This document shows, one piece after another, positions 19,968-32,154 of a DNA stretch of 64,000 nt. Origin of the DNA: Gammaproteobacteria bacterium (GTDB lineage Bacteria > Pseudomonadota > Gammaproteobacteria > Burkholderiales > Gallionellaceae); the NCBI GenBank assembly GCA_018820925.1, contig JAHJNJ010000009.1:1-64000 (forward strand), written 5' to 3'. Under the pieces are notes generated by a model. It was not told the origin of the DNA. It searched no databases and worked only from the letters and a program-made list of their open reading frames with translations. How positions within the stretch are numbered: position 1 is the stretch's first letter; each line of letters begins with the position of its first letter. The position numbers were made by a program, and so were the translations under genes.

Positions 19968-20319
19968 GCCCAACGAAATACTGACTTTACCCCGGCGCTA
20001 CCGCTTATCGCGCCGGGAGGGGTTTTCCCGGATATTGCAACAGCAGGCACAAACCAAATCATGGTTTGCCGTCCATAGTGAATTAAACTCATCAGGACAT
20101 GCGCGGCTGGGTATGTCGGTCAGCAAACGAATCGTTCCTGCAGCATCTCAACGAAACGTTGTTAAACGTCTGATTAGAGAGACTTTTAGAAATTATGCCC
20201 GGCGCGGGATTGCGCTTGATGTGGTGATCCGCTTGCGCAAACCCCTGGAAAAAAATGACCTCGCAGCTGCGAGGATTACATTGGGCGAAATGCTAAAGAC
20301 AGTGCTGACGGCAAAATGA
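19957..20319 (+). CDS. rnpA: ribonuclease P protein component
   Basis: Basic protein cofactor of RNase P, which matures tRNA 5' ends with the catalytic RNA. The conserved core is [19 protein letters not shown], then [29 protein letters not shown], which holds the RNR-type signature at about residues 52-80. There is no ATG before the core. The in-frame TTG at 19957, inside the end of rpmH, gives 120 residues, and a CTG at 19981 would give 112; the true start is uncertain. It overlaps yidD by 4 bases (ATGA). Confidence 0.93.
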   Translation: MACEPNEILTLPRRYRLSRREGFSRILQQQAQTKSWFAVHSELNSSGHARLGMSVSKRIVPAASQRNVVKRLIRETFRNYARRGIALDVVIRLRKPLEKNDLAAARITLGEMLKTVLTAK

Positions 20320-20525
20320 AAACAATATTATTGCTCTTGGTTCGAGGGTATCAACTTATACTTAGCCCCGTTCTTCCCCCGTCATGTCGATTCAGTCCCT
20401 CTTGTTCGCAGTATTCCCTTGAGGCGATTTCCAAATATGGCGCCTTGAAAGGACTTTGGTTGACGATTAAGCGGGTGATTCGTTGTAATCCTTGGAATCC
20501 GGGCGGATACGATCCCGTCCCCTAA
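20316..20525 (+). CDS. yidD: membrane protein insertion efficiency factor YidD
   Basis: A 69-residue protein with an N-terminal amphipathic/hydrophobic stretch ([20 protein letters not shown]). The Cys-containing signature [18 protein letters not shown] and [13 protein letters not shown] follow. It assists YidC-dependent insertion of inner-membrane proteins and lies immediately before yidC, as in most Proteobacteria. Confidence 0.96.
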   Translation: MKTILLLLVRGYQLILSPVLPPSCRFSPSCSQYSLEAISKYGALKGLWLTIKRVIRCNPWNPGGYDPVP

Positions 20526-20546
20526 CAAAATACAGGTGATAGTTTG

Positions 20547-22181
20547 ATGGACATGCGGCGGTTGTTTTTATTTCTGATCTTTTCCTTTTCCTTGTTTGTG
20601 TTGTGGAGCGCGTGGGTCCGACAAAACCAGCCTGTTGCGCCGATAGCTGAGACGGTGCCAGCAGATCCTTCCATACCTGTCCCTACTGCAAGGGCACCAC
20701 AGACGACAGTGTCGGCAACACCGGTTGAGCAGGCAAAAATGCCGTCTGGCAAGAATATTGTTGTGACAACCGATACGCTCAAAGTGGTGATCAACACCGC
20801 CGGCGGCAATATTCAGCACCTGGATTTGCTGAAGCACAAAGATACAGACGACCAAAGCAAGCCATTTACCCTGCTGCAACAACAAGCCGGCCATATCTAT
20901 GTCGCCCAATCCGGATTACTGGGCAATGACTTGCCGACGCATAATGCCGAGTTTACGGTCGCTGGCGACAATTACCGCTTGGCGGAGGGTAAGGACACGC
21001 TGGAAGTGCGTTTGACTGCAATGGATTCAGGTTCTGCTCGTGTGACCAAGGTATATACCTTCCATCGCAGCAAGTATCTGGTTGATGTCGGCTACGAAAT
21101 AGAAAATCTGGGTAAAACCGCTTTGTTGCCCTCGGCCTATTATCAATTTGTACGCGATTCGGAACCAGTTGCTGGTTCCTCCAAATTTGTTCCAACTTTT
21201 ACCGGGCCGGCGGTTTATACCGAAAAGGACAAATTCGAGAAAATCGAGTTTGCCGATATCGAGAAGAACAAAGTCAAGTTACCAGCCAATCCGGAAGACG
21301 GCTGGATTGGCATGCTGCAGCACTATTTTGTGTCTGCCTGGCTGCCGGCCAGCAAAGGCTCGCGCGAGTTTTATACCAAGAAGCTTGATGGGAACGAATT
21401 TTCAGCCGGGGTAATCCTGCCCGTGGCCAGCATAGAACCCGGACAGACAGGTCGCATATCAGCCACGCTGTATGCCGGTCCGGCACAAACCAGGCTGGAC
21501 AAGATAGCCCCAGGACTTGGTCTGACCGTGGATTACGGTTGGTTAACGATTTTCTCAACGCCGCTGTTCTGGTTGATGTCTCATATCAATGACTGGGTGA
21601 ACAATTGGGGTGTGTCCATCATCCTGCTGACCGTGTTGATCAAACTGGCGTTTTTTCCGCTTTCCGCTGCAAGTTACCGTTCCATGGCCAAAATGCGCCA
21701 GGTGTCTCCCAAGCTGGAGAAGATCAAGCAACAGTACGGCGACGACCGGGAGCGCCTGAACAAGGCCATGATGGAGCTCTACAAGACCGAGAAGATCAAT
21801 CCGCTCGGTGGCTGCCTGCCCATGCTGATCCAGATACCTGTATTCATCGCGCTGTACTGGGCGATCCTTTCCAGTGTAGAGCTGCGTCATGCGCCGTTCT
21901 TTGGCTGGATTACCGATCTGTCCGCAACCGATCCCTACTATGTACTGCCGCTCATCATGGGTATCAGCATGATGGTGCAGACCAAGCTCAATCCAGTCCC
22001 GCCGGATCCGATGCAAGCCAAGCTTATGCAAATCATGCCCATCGTGTTCAGCGTGGTGTTTTTCTTCTTCCCGGCAGGTCTCGTGCTGTACTCCGTCGTG
22101 AATAACCTGCTTTCCATTGCGCAGCAGTGGTACATCACCCGCAGCCTGGAGAGCGGTCACAAAGGTGTCGCCAAAGCCTGA
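20547..22181 (+). CDS. yidC: membrane protein insertase YidC
   Basis: Inner-membrane insertase acting alone or with SecYEG. The 544-residue protein has an N-terminal membrane anchor ([20 protein letters not shown]), a large periplasmic beta domain (about 60-330), and the conserved five-segment core. Within the core [20 protein letters not shown] and [25 protein letters not shown] are the diagnostic stretches, and the protein ends in a basic tail. GGTGAT lies 6 bases before the ATG at 20547; a TTG one codon earlier is unlikely. The stop lies 17 bases inside mnmE. Confidence 0.97.
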   Translation: MDMRRLFLFLIFSFSLFVLWSAWVRQNQPVAPIAETVPADPSIPVPTARAPQTTVSATPVEQAKMPSGKNIVVTTDTLKVVINTAGGNIQHLDLLKHKDTDDQSKPFTLLQQQAGHIYVAQSGLLGNDLPTHNAEFTVAGDNYRLAEGKDTLEVRLTAMDSGSARVTKVYTFHRSKYLVDVGYEIENLGKTALLPSAYYQFVRDSEPVAGSSKFVPTFTGPAVYTEKDKFEKIEFADIEKNKVKLPANPEDGWIGMLQHYFVSAWLPASKGSREFYTKKLDGNEFSAGVILPVASIEPGQTGRISATLYAGPAQTRLDKIAPGLGLTVDYGWLTIFSTPLFWLMSHINDWVNNWGVSIILLTVLIKLAFFPLSAASYRSMAKMRQVSPKLEKIKQQYGDDRERLNKAMMELYKTEKINPLGGCLPMLIQIPVFIALYWAILSSVELRHAPFFGWITDLSATDPYYVLPLIMGISMMVQTKLNPVPPDPMQAKLMQIMPIVFSVVFFFFPAGLVLYSVVNNLLSIAQQWYITRSLESGHKGVAKA

Positions 22182-23508
22182 TAACATCGCGGCGATTGCC
22201 ACCGCCCCAGGGCGCGGTGGCATCGGCGTGGTGCGGGTTTCCGGGCAGAAGCTGGCCGCAATGGCCGCAGTGCTGACCGGACGCCAACTCACTCCCAGGG
22301 TTGCCACTTATACCTCTTTCCTTGCAGCTGACGGCGCGACCCTGGATCAGGGCATAGCGTTATTCTTTACTGCTCCACATTCCTATACCGGAGAAGAGGT
22401 GCTGGAACTTCAGGGTCACGGCGGTCCTGCGGTGCTGCAATGTGTGCTGCAACGCTGTCTGGAATTAGGCGCGCGGCTGGCGCAACCGGGGGAATTTACC
22501 CAGCGCGCTTTTCTCAACGACAAGATAGATTTGGCCCAAGCAGAAAGCGTGGCCGATCTGATCGATGCGACGACCGAACAGGCGGCACGCAGCGCCATGC
22601 GATCATTGCAGGGTGAATTCTCGGCGGCCATACATCATGCCGTTGCCCAGCTTATCGATCTGCGCATGCTGGTCGAGGCCACGCTGGATTTTCCGGAGGA
22701 AGAAATCGAGATAGCCGACCGTCAGCTTGGCGCCAATAAATTGACCGCATTGCTGCATGAAGTCGCAAACATAGCCAGCCTTGCCAAGCAAGGCAGCATC
22801 CTGCGGGAAGGAGCTCAAGTCGTTTTGGTGGGCGCACCCAACGCCGGCAAATCAAGCCTTCTTAACCGTCTGGCGGGGGAAGAGGTGGCGCTCGTCAGCG
22901 AAATTCCGGGCACTACCCGAGATGCGATCCGTCAGGCATTGCAGGTTAGAGGCGTGCCGCTACACTTGATCGACACCGCCGGCCTGCGCGAAACAATCGA
23001 TGAGGTCGAGAGAATGGGCATCGCGCGCACGCAACTCGCGCTGTCCCGTGCAGACGTGGTGCTGGTCCTGCTGGATGAGTCGCAACAGCGCACCTTGCCT
23101 GAAGACCAGGCAATCCTGGCCCAACTTCCTGACCGGATTCCCCGCTTGTATTTGCACAACAAAATCGACCTGAGCGGCCATTCTGCGGGTGTGGAAAAGC
23201 GCGACGGGGAGCAGCACCTCTACCTTTCAGCAAAAACAGGGGCCGGATTGGAGATTTTGCAGGAAAAATTGCTGGAAACCATAGGCTGGCATCAGGAGAC
23301 CGGCGTCTTCATGGCGCGCGCTCGCCACTTGGCCGCGCTGTCCAGTGCAGAGCGGCATCTATTCGAGGCGGGCAGGCAACTGAATCACCCGGAGCTTTTT
23401 GCCGAAGAATTAAGAGAGGCGCAAAACTCCCTCAACAGCATCACTGGTGAATTTACGGCGGATGACCTGCTCGGGGAAATCTTTAGCCGCTTCTGCATCG
23501 GGAAATGA
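22165..23508 (+). CDS. mnmE: tRNA modification GTPase MnmE
   Basis: With MnmG it installs the cmnm5 group on the wobble U34 of certain tRNAs. The 447-residue protein opens [20 protein letters not shown] (folate-binding N domain). The G domain has [28 protein letters not shown] and NKIDL (about 215-345), and the protein ends in the catalytic FCIGK (CxGK). The GTG at 22165, inside the yidC end, gives the family-normal N terminus; codons further upstream in this frame are yidC antiframe. The partner gene mnmG follows after a parS-containing gap. Confidence 0.96.
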   Translation: MSPKPDNIAAIATAPGRGGIGVVRVSGQKLAAMAAVLTGRQLTPRVATYTSFLAADGATLDQGIALFFTAPHSYTGEEVLELQGHGGPAVLQCVLQRCLELGARLAQPGEFTQRAFLNDKIDLAQAESVADLIDATTEQAARSAMRSLQGEFSAAIHHAVAQLIDLRMLVEATLDFPEEEIEIADRQLGANKLTALLHEVANIASLAKQGSILREGAQVVLVGAPNAGKSSLLNRLAGEEVALVSEIPGTTRDAIRQALQVRGVPLHLIDTAGLRETIDEVERMGIARTQLALSRADVVLVLLDESQQRTLPEDQAILAQLPDRIPRLYLHNKIDLSGHSAGVEKRDGEQHLYLSAKTGAGLEILQEKLLETIGWHQETGVFMARARHLAALSSAERHLFEAGRQLNHPELFAEELREAQNSLNSITGEFTADDLLGEIFSRFCIGK

Positions 23509-23517
23509 CCTTAAGAG

Positions 23518-23533
23518 TGTTTCACGTGAAACA
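23518..23533. promoter_or_regulatory. parS centromere site (mnmE-mnmG gap)
   Basis: TGTTTCACGTGAAACA is a perfect 16-base palindrome fitting the parS consensus at every position. It lies 10 bases after the mnmE stop in the 98-base gap before mnmG, 3.4 kb upstream of parB. Confidence 0.95.
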
Positions 23534-23606
23534 TTTTGCCCTGCAAAATTAGGGTCGAAAATAATTTTTGAGTTATGATGCGCGTCCTTATTTTGGTGGC
23601 CAACGA

Positions 23607-25493
23607 ATGCGCGACCTGAAACAATTCGATGTCATTGTGATTGGCGGTGGCCACGCCGGGACTGAAGCTGCGCTGGCCAGCGCCCGTGCGGGCTGTGCCA
23701 CATTGCTGCTTTCCCATAATATCGAAACGTTGGGCGTGATGTCCTGCAACCCATCCATCGGCGGAATTGGAAAAGGCCATTTAGTCAAAGAGATAGACGC
23801 TCTTGGCGGTGCTATGGCCGCCGCGACAGATGAAGCAGGTATCCAATTTCGCATTTTGAATGCTTCCAAAGGACCGGCAGTCCGCGCCACGCGTGCCCAA
23901 GCCGACCGCGCCTTGTACAAATTGGCGATTCGCAGGCGCTTGGAAAACCAGCAAAACCTCCTGTTGTTTCAGCAGCCCGCAGAAAAACTGTTGATAGAAC
24001 AAGGTATTGTCGTTGGTGTGCAGACCCAGTTGGGTCTGAGCTATTACGCCAAATCAGTAGTGTTGACAACCGGCACCTTTCTCGCCGGATTGGTGCATGT
24101 GGGTTTGACAAATTATCCGGCAGGTCGGGCAGGAGATCCACCTTCGGTAGGATTGGCTAAAAACTTGCGCGAATTGGGCTTGCCCATTGGGCGCTTGAAA
24201 ACCGGTACTCCGCCGCGCATTGACGGGCGCAGCATCGACTATTCCGTGATGCAGGAGCAGCATGGAGATACGCCGGTTCCGGTGTTCTCGTTCCTGGGCC
24301 ACGCATCGCAACATCCAAGACAAATGCCATGCTGGGTCACCCAGACCAACGAGCGCACGCACGAAATCATTCGCAACGGTTTGGGCGAGTCTCCTTTATT
24401 TACGGGTGTTATCGAAGGAGTAGGCCCACGCTATTGCCCATCCATCGAAGACAAAATCACGCGTTTTGCGGGAAAGTCTTCGCACCAGATTTTTCTGGAG
24501 CCGGAAGGTCTGACCACGCACGAGATTTATCCCAACGGCATTTCGACCAGCCTTTCCTACGATACCCAGTTGGCGCTGGTGCGTTCGATTAAAGGGCTGG
24601 AGAACGCACATATCACGCGCCCCGGCTATGCCATCGAATACGACTATTTCGATCCGCGCGGACTGAAGCTTTCCCTGGAAAGCAAGTCGGTGGGCGGATT
24701 GTTCCTTGCCGGCCAGATCAACGGTACGACCGGCTACGAAGAGGCTGCCGCGCAGGGATTGCTGGCAGGCACAAACGCCGCGCTGCTGGCCAGGGAAAAA
24801 GAGGCATGGTGCCCGCGCCGCGACGAAGCGTATCTCGGTGTAATGGTGGATGACTTGATCACGCGCGGTGTTTCCGAGCCGTACCGCATGTTTACGAGTC
24901 GCGCGGAATACCGTTTGCAGTTGCGCGAAGACAATGCCGACATGCGCCTCACCGAGACAGGCCGCAAGCTGGGCTTGGTGAACGATACGCGCTGGCAGGC
25001 TTTTGAGGCAAAACGCGAGAAAATCGCACGCGAACTGGAGCGTCTGAAATCGACCTGGGTGAATCCGCGCATGCTGGATAAAGCCGATGCAGAGCGCGTA
25101 TTGGGCAAAGAAATTGAACGCGAATATAGCTTGTACGATTTGTTGCGTCGCCCCGAGGTGAGTTATTCGACACTGATGACGTTGCCCGACGCCCAGGCGG
25201 CTGACATGTCTGAGTTCGCAGAAGAAGTTGAAATTCAGGCTAAATATCAAGGCTATATAGAGCGGCAAGCGGGTGAAATCGCGCGCCAGGAAGGCCAGGA
25301 GTCGACCAAACTGCCGCACAACATGGACTATTCGCTGGTGCGTGGATTGTCTGTCGAGGTTCGGCACAAACTGAATTTGCATCAGCCGCAGACGGTGGGA
25401 CAGGCTTCGCGCATTTCAGGCGTGACTCCGGCCGCCATTTCTTTGTTGCTGGTGCATTTGAAGCGGGGCTTCAAACAAGAAAAAGCGGCATGA
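23607..25493 (+). CDS. mnmG: tRNA uridine-5-carboxymethylaminomethyl modification enzyme MnmG
   Basis: FAD-dependent partner of MnmE (formerly GidA). The 628-residue protein opens [25 protein letters not shown] (FAD dinucleotide fold). It carries [18 protein letters not shown] near residue 45, [16 protein letters not shown] near 200, and the second signature [17 protein letters not shown] near 375. The C-terminal helical domain, expected to bind MnmE and tRNA, ends at 25493. The ATG at 23607 was chosen over an upstream in-frame start at 23568 because it gives the standard N terminus. The stop overlaps rsmG (ATGA). Confidence 0.97.
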   Translation: MRDLKQFDVIVIGGGHAGTEAALASARAGCATLLLSHNIETLGVMSCNPSIGGIGKGHLVKEIDALGGAMAAATDEAGIQFRILNASKGPAVRATRAQADRALYKLAIRRRLENQQNLLLFQQPAEKLLIEQGIVVGVQTQLGLSYYAKSVVLTTGTFLAGLVHVGLTNYPAGRAGDPPSVGLAKNLRELGLPIGRLKTGTPPRIDGRSIDYSVMQEQHGDTPVPVFSFLGHASQHPRQMPCWVTQTNERTHEIIRNGLGESPLFTGVIEGVGPRYCPSIEDKITRFAGKSSHQIFLEPEGLTTHEIYPNGISTSLSYDTQLALVRSIKGLENAHITRPGYAIEYDYFDPRGLKLSLESKSVGGLFLAGQINGTTGYEEAAAQGLLAGTNAALLAREKEAWCPRRDEAYLGVMVDDLITRGVSEPYRMFTSRAEYRLQLREDNADMRLTETGRKLGLVNDTRWQAFEAKREKIARELERLKSTWVNPRMLDKADAERVLGKEIEREYSLYDLLRRPEVSYSTLMTLPDAQAADMSEFAEEVEIQAKYQGYIERQAGEIARQEGQESTKLPHNMDYSLVRGLSVEVRHKLNLHQPQTVGQASRISGVTPAAISLLLVHLKRGFKQEKAA

Positions 25494-26113
25494 GTCTGGC
25501 ACAGGAATTAGCGGCGGGCATCACGCAGATGGAAATTGTGGTAACGCCGGAACAACAGGCGAAGTTGCTGGAATACCTGGCATTGCTGCACAAATGGAAC
25601 GAGGTGTACAACCTTACCGCGATACGCAAACCGGAGCAGATGGTAAGCAACCACTTGCTCGACAGCCTTGCCGTGTTGCCGCATTTGTGGCCACGGCGCT
25701 GGCTGGATGTAGGGTGCGGTGCAGGATTGCCGGGGCTGGTATTAGCCGTGATGCGGCCGGATTGGTCTTTCACTTTGCTGGACAGCAACAGCAAAAAAAC
25801 CGGCTTCGTGCAACAAGCGGTCATCGAGTTGGGATTGCGCAATGTGAAAGTCCGTTGCGGACGGGTAGAGCAGTGGCAGGCGGAACAAAAATTCGACGGG
25901 ATCATTTCCCGCGCGTTTGCCGAAGCGGCGGAATTTGTTTTACTGACGCGGCATTTGCTGGCAGAGGGCGGACGCTGGGCGGCCATGAAAGGGGCGCCGG
26001 AACAGGAACTGGCGCGGCTTCCCGGAGATGTGATGGTGGAGAAAGTAATTAAGTTGCAGGTTCCTGAACTGGAAGCTGCCCGCAGTTTGGTCGTATTGGG
26101 AGTGAAAAAATGA
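25490..26113 (+). CDS. rsmG: 16S rRNA (guanine(527)-N(7))-methyltransferase
   Basis: Makes m7G527 in 16S rRNA (formerly GidB). The 207-residue protein has [15 protein letters not shown] near residue 32, the SAM site [16 protein letters not shown] near 70, and [14 protein letters not shown] near 98, the family signature. Four-base overlaps with mnmG upstream and parA downstream indicate translational coupling in the mnmG-rsmG-parA-parB unit. Confidence 0.96.
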   Translation: MSLAQELAAGITQMEIVVTPEQQAKLLEYLALLHKWNEVYNLTAIRKPEQMVSNHLLDSLAVLPHLWPRRWLDVGCGAGLPGLVLAVMRPDWSFTLLDSNSKKTGFVQQAVIELGLRNVKVRCGRVEQWQAEQKFDGIISRAFAEAAEFVLLTRHLLAEGGRWAAMKGAPEQELARLPGDVMVEKVIKLQVPELEAARSLVVLGVKK

Positions 26114-26889
26114 GCAAGATATTGGCAATTACCAATCAAAAAGGCGGCGTGGGCAAAACCACGACTACCGTTAATCTGGCAGCCAGCTTGGGTGCAGCGA
26201 AACAGCGCGTGCTGCTGATCGACCTTGATCCGCAAGGCAACGCCACCATGGGCAGCGGCATCAACAAGGCAGATCTGGAAGCGACCATTTACGATGTGCT
26301 GCTGGGCGAAAAAACGATCAGCGAAGCGCGCATCCGTTCAGCCGAATGCAAATACGACATCTTGCCTGCCAATCGCGAACTGGCTGGCGCTGAAATCGAA
26401 TTGGTGGATGTGGAAGGGCGCGAAATGCGCCTGAAAGAGGAACTGGAACCGGTATTAAACGAATACGACTATATTCTGGTTGATTGCCCCCCCGCACTGA
26501 ACCTGCTTACCCTCAACGGATTGTGCGCCGCAAAATCGGTGATGATTCCCATGCAATGCGAATACTACGCACTGGAAGGTTTGAGTGACTTGGTTAACAC
26601 CATCCGCAAAGTACGTGAAAACCTGAATCCCGACCTGCAGATCGAAGGTTTGCTGCGCACCATGTTCGATCCGCGCAATGCGCTGGCACAACAAGTCTCG
26701 GACCAGTTACAGCAACACTTTGGCGACAAAGTCTACCGCACTGTCATTCCGCGCAACGTGCGCCTGGCGGAAGCACCCAGCTTCGGCATTCCTGCGCTGT
26801 ATCACGATAGCCAATCCAAGGGAACCCTGGCCTATCTGGCGCTGGCGGGTGAAATGCTCAACAACGCGACTGCGCAAGCTGCCGCATAA
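26110..26889 (+). CDS. parA: chromosome partitioning ATPase ParA (Soj)
   Basis: Walker-type ATPase that forms the nucleoid gradient along which ParB-parS complexes move. The 259-residue protein has the deviant Walker [20 protein letters not shown] near residue 8, with signature Lys residues, and DLDPQGNATMGSG near 40. The Walker B region is DYILVDCPPALNLLTLNGL near 120. It has no N-terminal helix-turn-helix, so it is the chromosomal Soj type, not a plasmid type Ia ParA. It overlaps rsmG by 4 bases, and parB follows after 23 bases. Confidence 0.97.
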   Translation: MSKILAITNQKGGVGKTTTTVNLAASLGAAKQRVLLIDLDPQGNATMGSGINKADLEATIYDVLLGEKTISEARIRSAECKYDILPANRELAGAEIELVDVEGREMRLKEELEPVLNEYDYILVDCPPALNLLTLNGLCAAKSVMIPMQCEYYALEGLSDLVNTIRKVRENLNPDLQIEGLLRTMFDPRNALAQQVSDQLQQHFGDKVYRTVIPRNVRLAEAPSFGIPALYHDSQSKGTLAYLALAGEMLNNATAQAAA

Positions 26890-26912
26890 CAAGTTTCAAA
26901 AAAGGGAAAATC

Positions 26913-27785
26913 ATGGCAAAACCGATCAAGGGATTGGGGCGCGGCTTGGACGCGCTGCTTTCCGGTAACAGTACATCAAAACAGAATGACGTATTGCGCG
27001 ACCTCAAAGTCGAGCAACTCAAACCCGGCAAATACCAGCCGCGCAGCCGCATGGATGAAGCATCGCTGAACGAACTTGCGGCTTCGATCCGGGTGCAGGG
27101 TGTGATGCAGCCGATTCTGGCGCGCGAACTGCCGGAGGGCGGTTACGAGATCATTGCCGGCGAACGGCGCTGGCGCGCGGCGCAACTGGCCGAACTGAAG
27201 ATCGTGCCGGTCATCGTGCGCAAAGTGCCGGACAACGCGGCGCTGGCCATGGCGCTGATCGAGAACATCCAGCGCGAAGACCTGAATCCGCTGGAAGAGG
27301 CAATCGGCATCCAGCGCCTGATCGACGAATTCCAGATGACGCATCAGGCGGCAGCCGACGCTGTCGGTCGTTCGCGCAGCGCAGCCAGCAATCTGCTGCG
27401 TTTGTTGAAACTGCCGCAGGCTGTGCAAGACATGCTAATGGAAGGGTCGCTCGATATGGGTCACGCGCGCGCGTTGCTGTCGCTGGAAGGTGCACAGCAA
27501 GTGCTGCTGGCCAACAAGATTATCCTGGAAGGACTGTCGGTGCGCGAAGCCGAGAAGCTGGTGCAGCAACAAGGCGAGCAACCCCAGTCGGCCGGCAATA
27601 CCTCCGGCAAAAAACCCAAAAAGGTAAACCGCGATACGCAGCAGTTGCAGGAAGAAATGACAGCCCACCTTGGCGCGCGCGTGGAAATCAAATCCAACAC
27701 GAAGGGTGGGGGTAAATTGATTATTGAATATTCCAATAATGACCATTTGGAAGAACTCCTCGGTGGACTCCGAAAAGGCCGCTAA
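26913..27785 (+). CDS. parB: chromosome partitioning protein ParB (Spo0J)
   Basis: Centromere-binding CTP switch protein that loads on parS and spreads. The 290-residue protein opens MAKPIKGLGRGLDALL (ParA-contacting N terminus). The CTP-binding motif GGYEIIAGERRWRAAQ lies near residue 70 and ALIENIQREDLNPLEEA near 112. The helix-turn-helix AAADAVGRSRSAASNLLRLLKL lies near 145, and a C-terminal dimerisation domain ends at GGLRKGR. Two perfect parS sites at 17020 and 23518 are its expected targets. Its last bases overlap the start of the next gene. Confidence 0.97.
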   Translation: MAKPIKGLGRGLDALLSGNSTSKQNDVLRDLKVEQLKPGKYQPRSRMDEASLNELAASIRVQGVMQPILARELPEGGYEIIAGERRWRAAQLAELKIVPVIVRKVPDNAALAMALIENIQREDLNPLEEAIGIQRLIDEFQMTHQAAADAVGRSRSAASNLLRLLKLPQAVQDMLMEGSLDMGHARALLSLEGAQQVLLANKIILEGLSVREAEKLVQQQGEQPQSAGNTSGKKPKKVNRDTQQLQEEMTAHLGARVEIKSNTKGGGKLIIEYSNNDHLEELLGGLRKGR

Positions 27786-28263
27786 ATCAGGCGCTAGCGC
27801 GTCAAATATCGACCGGGAAAGTTTGACACCTCAGCCAAACGCCGCTATCATCGCCGCGCTTTTCAGAGCCGAGGTCCAAGAGAAAAAATTGGCGCGCAAA
27901 GTAGTCTGGCTGCAAGCCATGGCTACTTTAACTGCCGCAGGCCTGCTGTATGGCTGGAAAGGCTCGCCGCAATACGCGATAGCGGTGTTAGGTGGAGGAG
28001 GTGTTTCTGTTCTCAATGGTGCATTGTTGGCGTGGCGGATGTCCCGAGCAGCATTGCAATCTTCCCGTGACGCACATCAACAATTACGGCTCATGTATTT
28101 TTACGCTGCCGAGCGTCTCTTGGCAGTCGTCGCATTGCTGGGAATCTGCCTGGCTTTGCTGAAATTTTCGCCGCTCGCGATTTTGGGTGGCTTTGTATTG
28201 GGGCAAGCGGTGCTATTGGCAGGCCGGTTGTTTTTGAAGATCAAGACTGAAGATAGCGACTAA
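27763..28263 (+). CDS. atpI: ATP synthase protein I (AtpI-like)
   Basis: Small membrane protein heading the atp operon, thought to help assembly of the c ring or Mg2+ handling. Four hydrophobic segments follow the polar N terminus (QAMATLTAAGLLYGW, YAIAVLGGGGVSVLNGALLAW, LLAVVALLGICLALL, LAILGGFVLGQAVLLAGRLFL), typical of AtpI. The start is ambiguous. The GTG at 27763 has GGAAG 9 bases upstream and is used here; an ATG at 27739 would add eight residues but lacks a ribosome site. Either start lies within parB. atpB begins 3 bases after the stop. Confidence 0.82.
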   Translation: MDSEKAAKSGASASNIDRESLTPQPNAAIIAALFRAEVQEKKLARKVVWLQAMATLTAAGLLYGWKGSPQYAIAVLGGGGVSVLNGALLAWRMSRAALQSSRDAHQQLRLMYFYAAERLLAVVALLGICLALLKFSPLAILGGFVLGQAVLLAGRLFLKIKTEDSD

Positions 28264-29166
<903 letters not shown>

Positions 29167-29202
29167 TTTTCAGATTTATTTAACATCACTTTTATCAAAT
29201 AG

Positions 29203-29454
<252 letters not shown>

Positions 29455-29495
29455 TTCTCGCAACACGAAACGCATAACTAAGAAAGGTAGCTTGC

Positions 29496-29966
29496 ATGAA
29501 TATCAATGCAACTCTTCTCGCCCAGCTGATCATGTTCGTGCTGTTCGTATGGTTCTGCATGAAGTTTGTGTGGACGCCCATCGTGGCAGCACTGGACGCG
29601 CGCAAGAAGCAGATCGCCGATGGATTGGCCGACGCTGAACGCGCCAAGCAGGATCTGGAACTGGCCGCCAAGCGCTCCGCAGAACTGCTGCGCGAAGCCA
29701 AGGAAAAGGCCGGCGAGATCGTGGCGAGCGGCGAAAAGCGCGCCAGCGAGATCGTCGAAGAAGCCAAGGCCCAGGCCAAGGTGGAGGGCGAGCGCATCAT
29801 TACGGGCGCCAAGGCAGAAATCGACCAGGAAGTGTTCCGCGCCAAAGAGCAATTGCGTACGCAGGTTTCTGCAATCGCACTGGCCGGCGCGGGCAAGATC
29901 CTTGGTCGTGAAATCGATGCCAAGGCACATAACGACCTGCTCGACAAACTCGTCGCGGAAATCTGA
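29496..29966 (+). CDS. atpF: F0F1 ATP synthase subunit b
   Basis: Peripheral-stalk subunit of 156 residues. One N-terminal membrane helix ([20 protein letters not shown]) is followed by a long, highly charged Ala/Glu/Lys-rich helix (about 30-150) that dimerises and reaches F1. AAGAAAGGTAGC precedes the ATG. Only one b-type gene is present, as usual for non-photosynthetic bacteria. It lies 5 bases before atpH. Confidence 0.97.
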   Translation: MNINATLLAQLIMFVLFVWFCMKFVWTPIVAALDARKKQIADGLADAERAKQDLELAAKRSAELLREAKEKAGEIVASGEKRASEIVEEAKAQAKVEGERIITGAKAEIDQEVFRAKEQLRTQVSAIALAGAGKILGREIDAKAHNDLLDKLVAEI

Positions 29967-29971
29967 TCGCC

Positions 29972-30505
29972 ATGTCCGAAGCCATAACCACAGCACGTCC
30001 TTATGCCCAGGCGGCATTTGATGAGGCGCAACAACTGAAAGCGCTGCAGGCGTGGTCGGAGATGTTGCTGTCTCTGGCCGAGGCGATCAACCATCCGGAA
30101 ATGATCGCCGTCGTCACCAATCCGCGCGTCGCCAAAAAGCAGGTCGAAGGCCTGATGGAAGCGCTACTCGAAAAATCGGCCAGCAAGCAGCAGCAAAACT
30201 TCGTGCGCATCCTGGCCGACAATCAGCGTCTGCTGCTGTTGCCCGAAATCGCCGCGCTGTTCGAAGCACTGAAAGCAGAAGCGGAAAAGACTATCAACGT
30301 GGTCGTGGATTCGGCATTCGAGCTGTCCGCTGCACAAAAAGACAAGATCGTCAGTTCGCTCAAAAAGAGCATGGGTCGCGAGATCAAACTGAGCTGCAAC
30401 ATTAATAAAGAATTGCTGGGTGGAGTTGTGATTCGTGCCGGAGACAAAGTGATCGACGGCTCCGCGCGCACCCGACTCGGTGAAATGGCGAACGCGCTAG
30501 CCTGA
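29972..30505 (+). CDS. atpH: F0F1 ATP synthase subunit delta
   Basis: Connects the b dimer to the top of F1. The 177-residue protein opens with the six-helix domain (ARPYAQAAFDEAQ) and carries the family signature near the C terminus (LLGGVVIRAGDKVIDGSARTR, about residue 150). It lies between atpF and atpA in the standard order. Confidence 0.97.
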   Translation: MSEAITTARPYAQAAFDEAQQLKALQAWSEMLLSLAEAINHPEMIAVVTNPRVAKKQVEGLMEALLEKSASKQQQNFVRILADNQRLLLLPEIAALFEALKAEAEKTINVVVDSAFELSAAQKDKIVSSLKKSMGREIKLSCNINKELLGGVVIRAGDKVIDGSARTRLGEMANALA

Positions 30506-30535
30506 TAAAGAATTTTCAAGAATGAGGAAATCCAG

Positions 30536-32077
30536 ATGAAGCTCAACCCTTCCGAAATTAGCAATTTGATCCGCAGTCGCATCGATAACTTCGAAGCACT
30601 GACCCAGGCGCGCACCGAAGGTACGGTGGTCAGCGTGACCGACGGTATCGTTCGCGTGCACGGCTTGTCCGATGTGATGCAGGGCGAGATGCTGGAATTC
30701 CCCGGCAACACCTTCGGCCTGGCGCTGAACCTCGAGCGCGACTCCGTCGGCGCCGTTATTCTGGGCGAATACGAACACATCACCGAAGGCGACACGGTCA
30801 AGTGTACCGGCCGCATTCTGGAAGTGCCGGTCGGCCCCGAGTTGTGCGGCCGCGTGGTGAACGCACTGGGTCAGCCGATCGACGGCAAGGGTCCGGTCAA
30901 TGCCAAGATGACCGACAAGATCGAAAAGGTCGCCCCGGGCGTGATCGCACGTAAGTCCGTTGACCAGCCAGTACAAACCGGTTTGAAGTCCATCGACTCC
31001 ATGGTGCCGATCGGCCGCGGCCAGCGCGAACTGATCATCGGCGACCGCCAGACCGGCAAGACAGCCGTTGCGGTTGACGCGATCATCAACCAGAAGGGTC
31101 AGAACATGATCTGTATCTACGTTGCGATCGGCCAGAAGGCTTCGACCGTTGCCAACGTAGTGCGCAAACTGGAAGAGCACGGCGCGATGGGCTACACCAT
31201 CGTGGTTGCCGCGACCGCTTCCGACTCCGCCGCCATGCAATTCCTGGCACCGTATGCCGGTTGTACCATGGGCGAATACTTCCGCGATCGCGGCGAAGAC
31301 GCACTGATCGTTTACGACGATTTGACCAAGCAAGCCTGGGCATATCGCCAGATTTCCCTGCTGCTGCGCCGTCCGCCCGGCCGTGAAGCTTATCCCGGCG
31401 ACGTGTTCTACCTGCACTCCCGTCTGCTGGAGCGCGCTGCACGCGTCAACGCCGAATACGTGGAAAAATTCACCAACGGCGCAGTCAAGGGCAAGACCGG
31501 TTCGTTGACCGCGTTGCCCGTGATCGAAACCCAGGCCGGCGACGTGTCCGCCTTCGTACCGACCAACGTGATTTCCATCACCGACGGCCAGATCTTCCTG
31601 GAGTCCGACCTGTTCAACGCCGGTATCCGTCCCGCGATCAACGCCGGTATCTCGGTGTCGCGCGTGGGTGGTTCCGCCCAGACCAAGGTCATCAAGAAGC
31701 TGGGTGGCGGTGTGCGTCTGGCATTGGCGCAATATCGCGAGTTGGCGGCGTTCGCGCAGTTCGCATCCGACCTGGACGAAGCAACCCGCAAACAGCTGGA
31801 ACGCGGCCGCCTGGTGACCGAACTGATGAAGCAACTGCAGTACGCGCCGCTGTCCATTTCCAAAATGGCCGCCACGCTGTTCGCAGTGAACAAGGGTTAT
31901 TTCGACGACGTGGCGATTCCCAAGGTACTGGCTTTCGAAGCCGGTCTGCATGCGCACCTGAATTCGAAGAACAAGGCTTTGATGGATGCCATCGAATCCA
32001 CCCGGGATTTGTCAGCCGACAACGAGAAGCTGTTGGTTGCGGCCATCGAGGCATTCAAGGCAACTGCAGTCTACTGA
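30536..32077 (+). CDS. atpA: F0F1 ATP synthase subunit alpha
   Basis: Non-catalytic nucleotide-binding F1 subunit of 513 residues. The Walker A is [17 protein letters not shown] near residue 170, [28 protein letters not shown] near 263 covers Walker B and the arm, and the conserved Arg finger region follows near 370 ([14 protein letters not shown]). AATGAGGAAATCCAG precedes the ATG. Length and motifs are standard. Confidence 0.98.
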   Translation: MKLNPSEISNLIRSRIDNFEALTQARTEGTVVSVTDGIVRVHGLSDVMQGEMLEFPGNTFGLALNLERDSVGAVILGEYEHITEGDTVKCTGRILEVPVGPELCGRVVNALGQPIDGKGPVNAKMTDKIEKVAPGVIARKSVDQPVQTGLKSIDSMVPIGRGQRELIIGDRQTGKTAVAVDAIINQKGQNMICIYVAIGQKASTVANVVRKLEEHGAMGYTIVVAATASDSAAMQFLAPYAGCTMGEYFRDRGEDALIVYDDLTKQAWAYRQISLLLRRPPGREAYPGDVFYLHSRLLERAARVNAEYVEKFTNGAVKGKTGSLTALPVIETQAGDVSAFVPTNVISITDGQIFLESDLFNAGIRPAINAGISVSRVGGSAQTKVIKKLGGGVRLALAQYRELAAFAQFASDLDEATRKQLERGRLVTELMKQLQYAPLSISKMAATLFAVNKGYFDDVAIPKVLAFEAGLHAHLNSKNKALMDAIESTRDLSADNEKLLVAAIEAFKATAVY

Positions 32078-32154
32078 TGAAACAACTAGCCATCCCACTA
32101 AGCAACCCAAAAACGGTTGCTAAGTGGTTGGTTATAAGAAGCGGGAGCTAAATC

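Noticed and set aside
24396-25382. Minus-strand frame of 328 codons opposite mnmG
   Set aside because: Antisense frame in a conserved gene; no domain and no ribosome site.
30497-31957. Minus-strand frame of 486 codons opposite atpA
   Set aside because: Mirror of the atpA reading frame, rich in His and Gly as expected from reversed codons.
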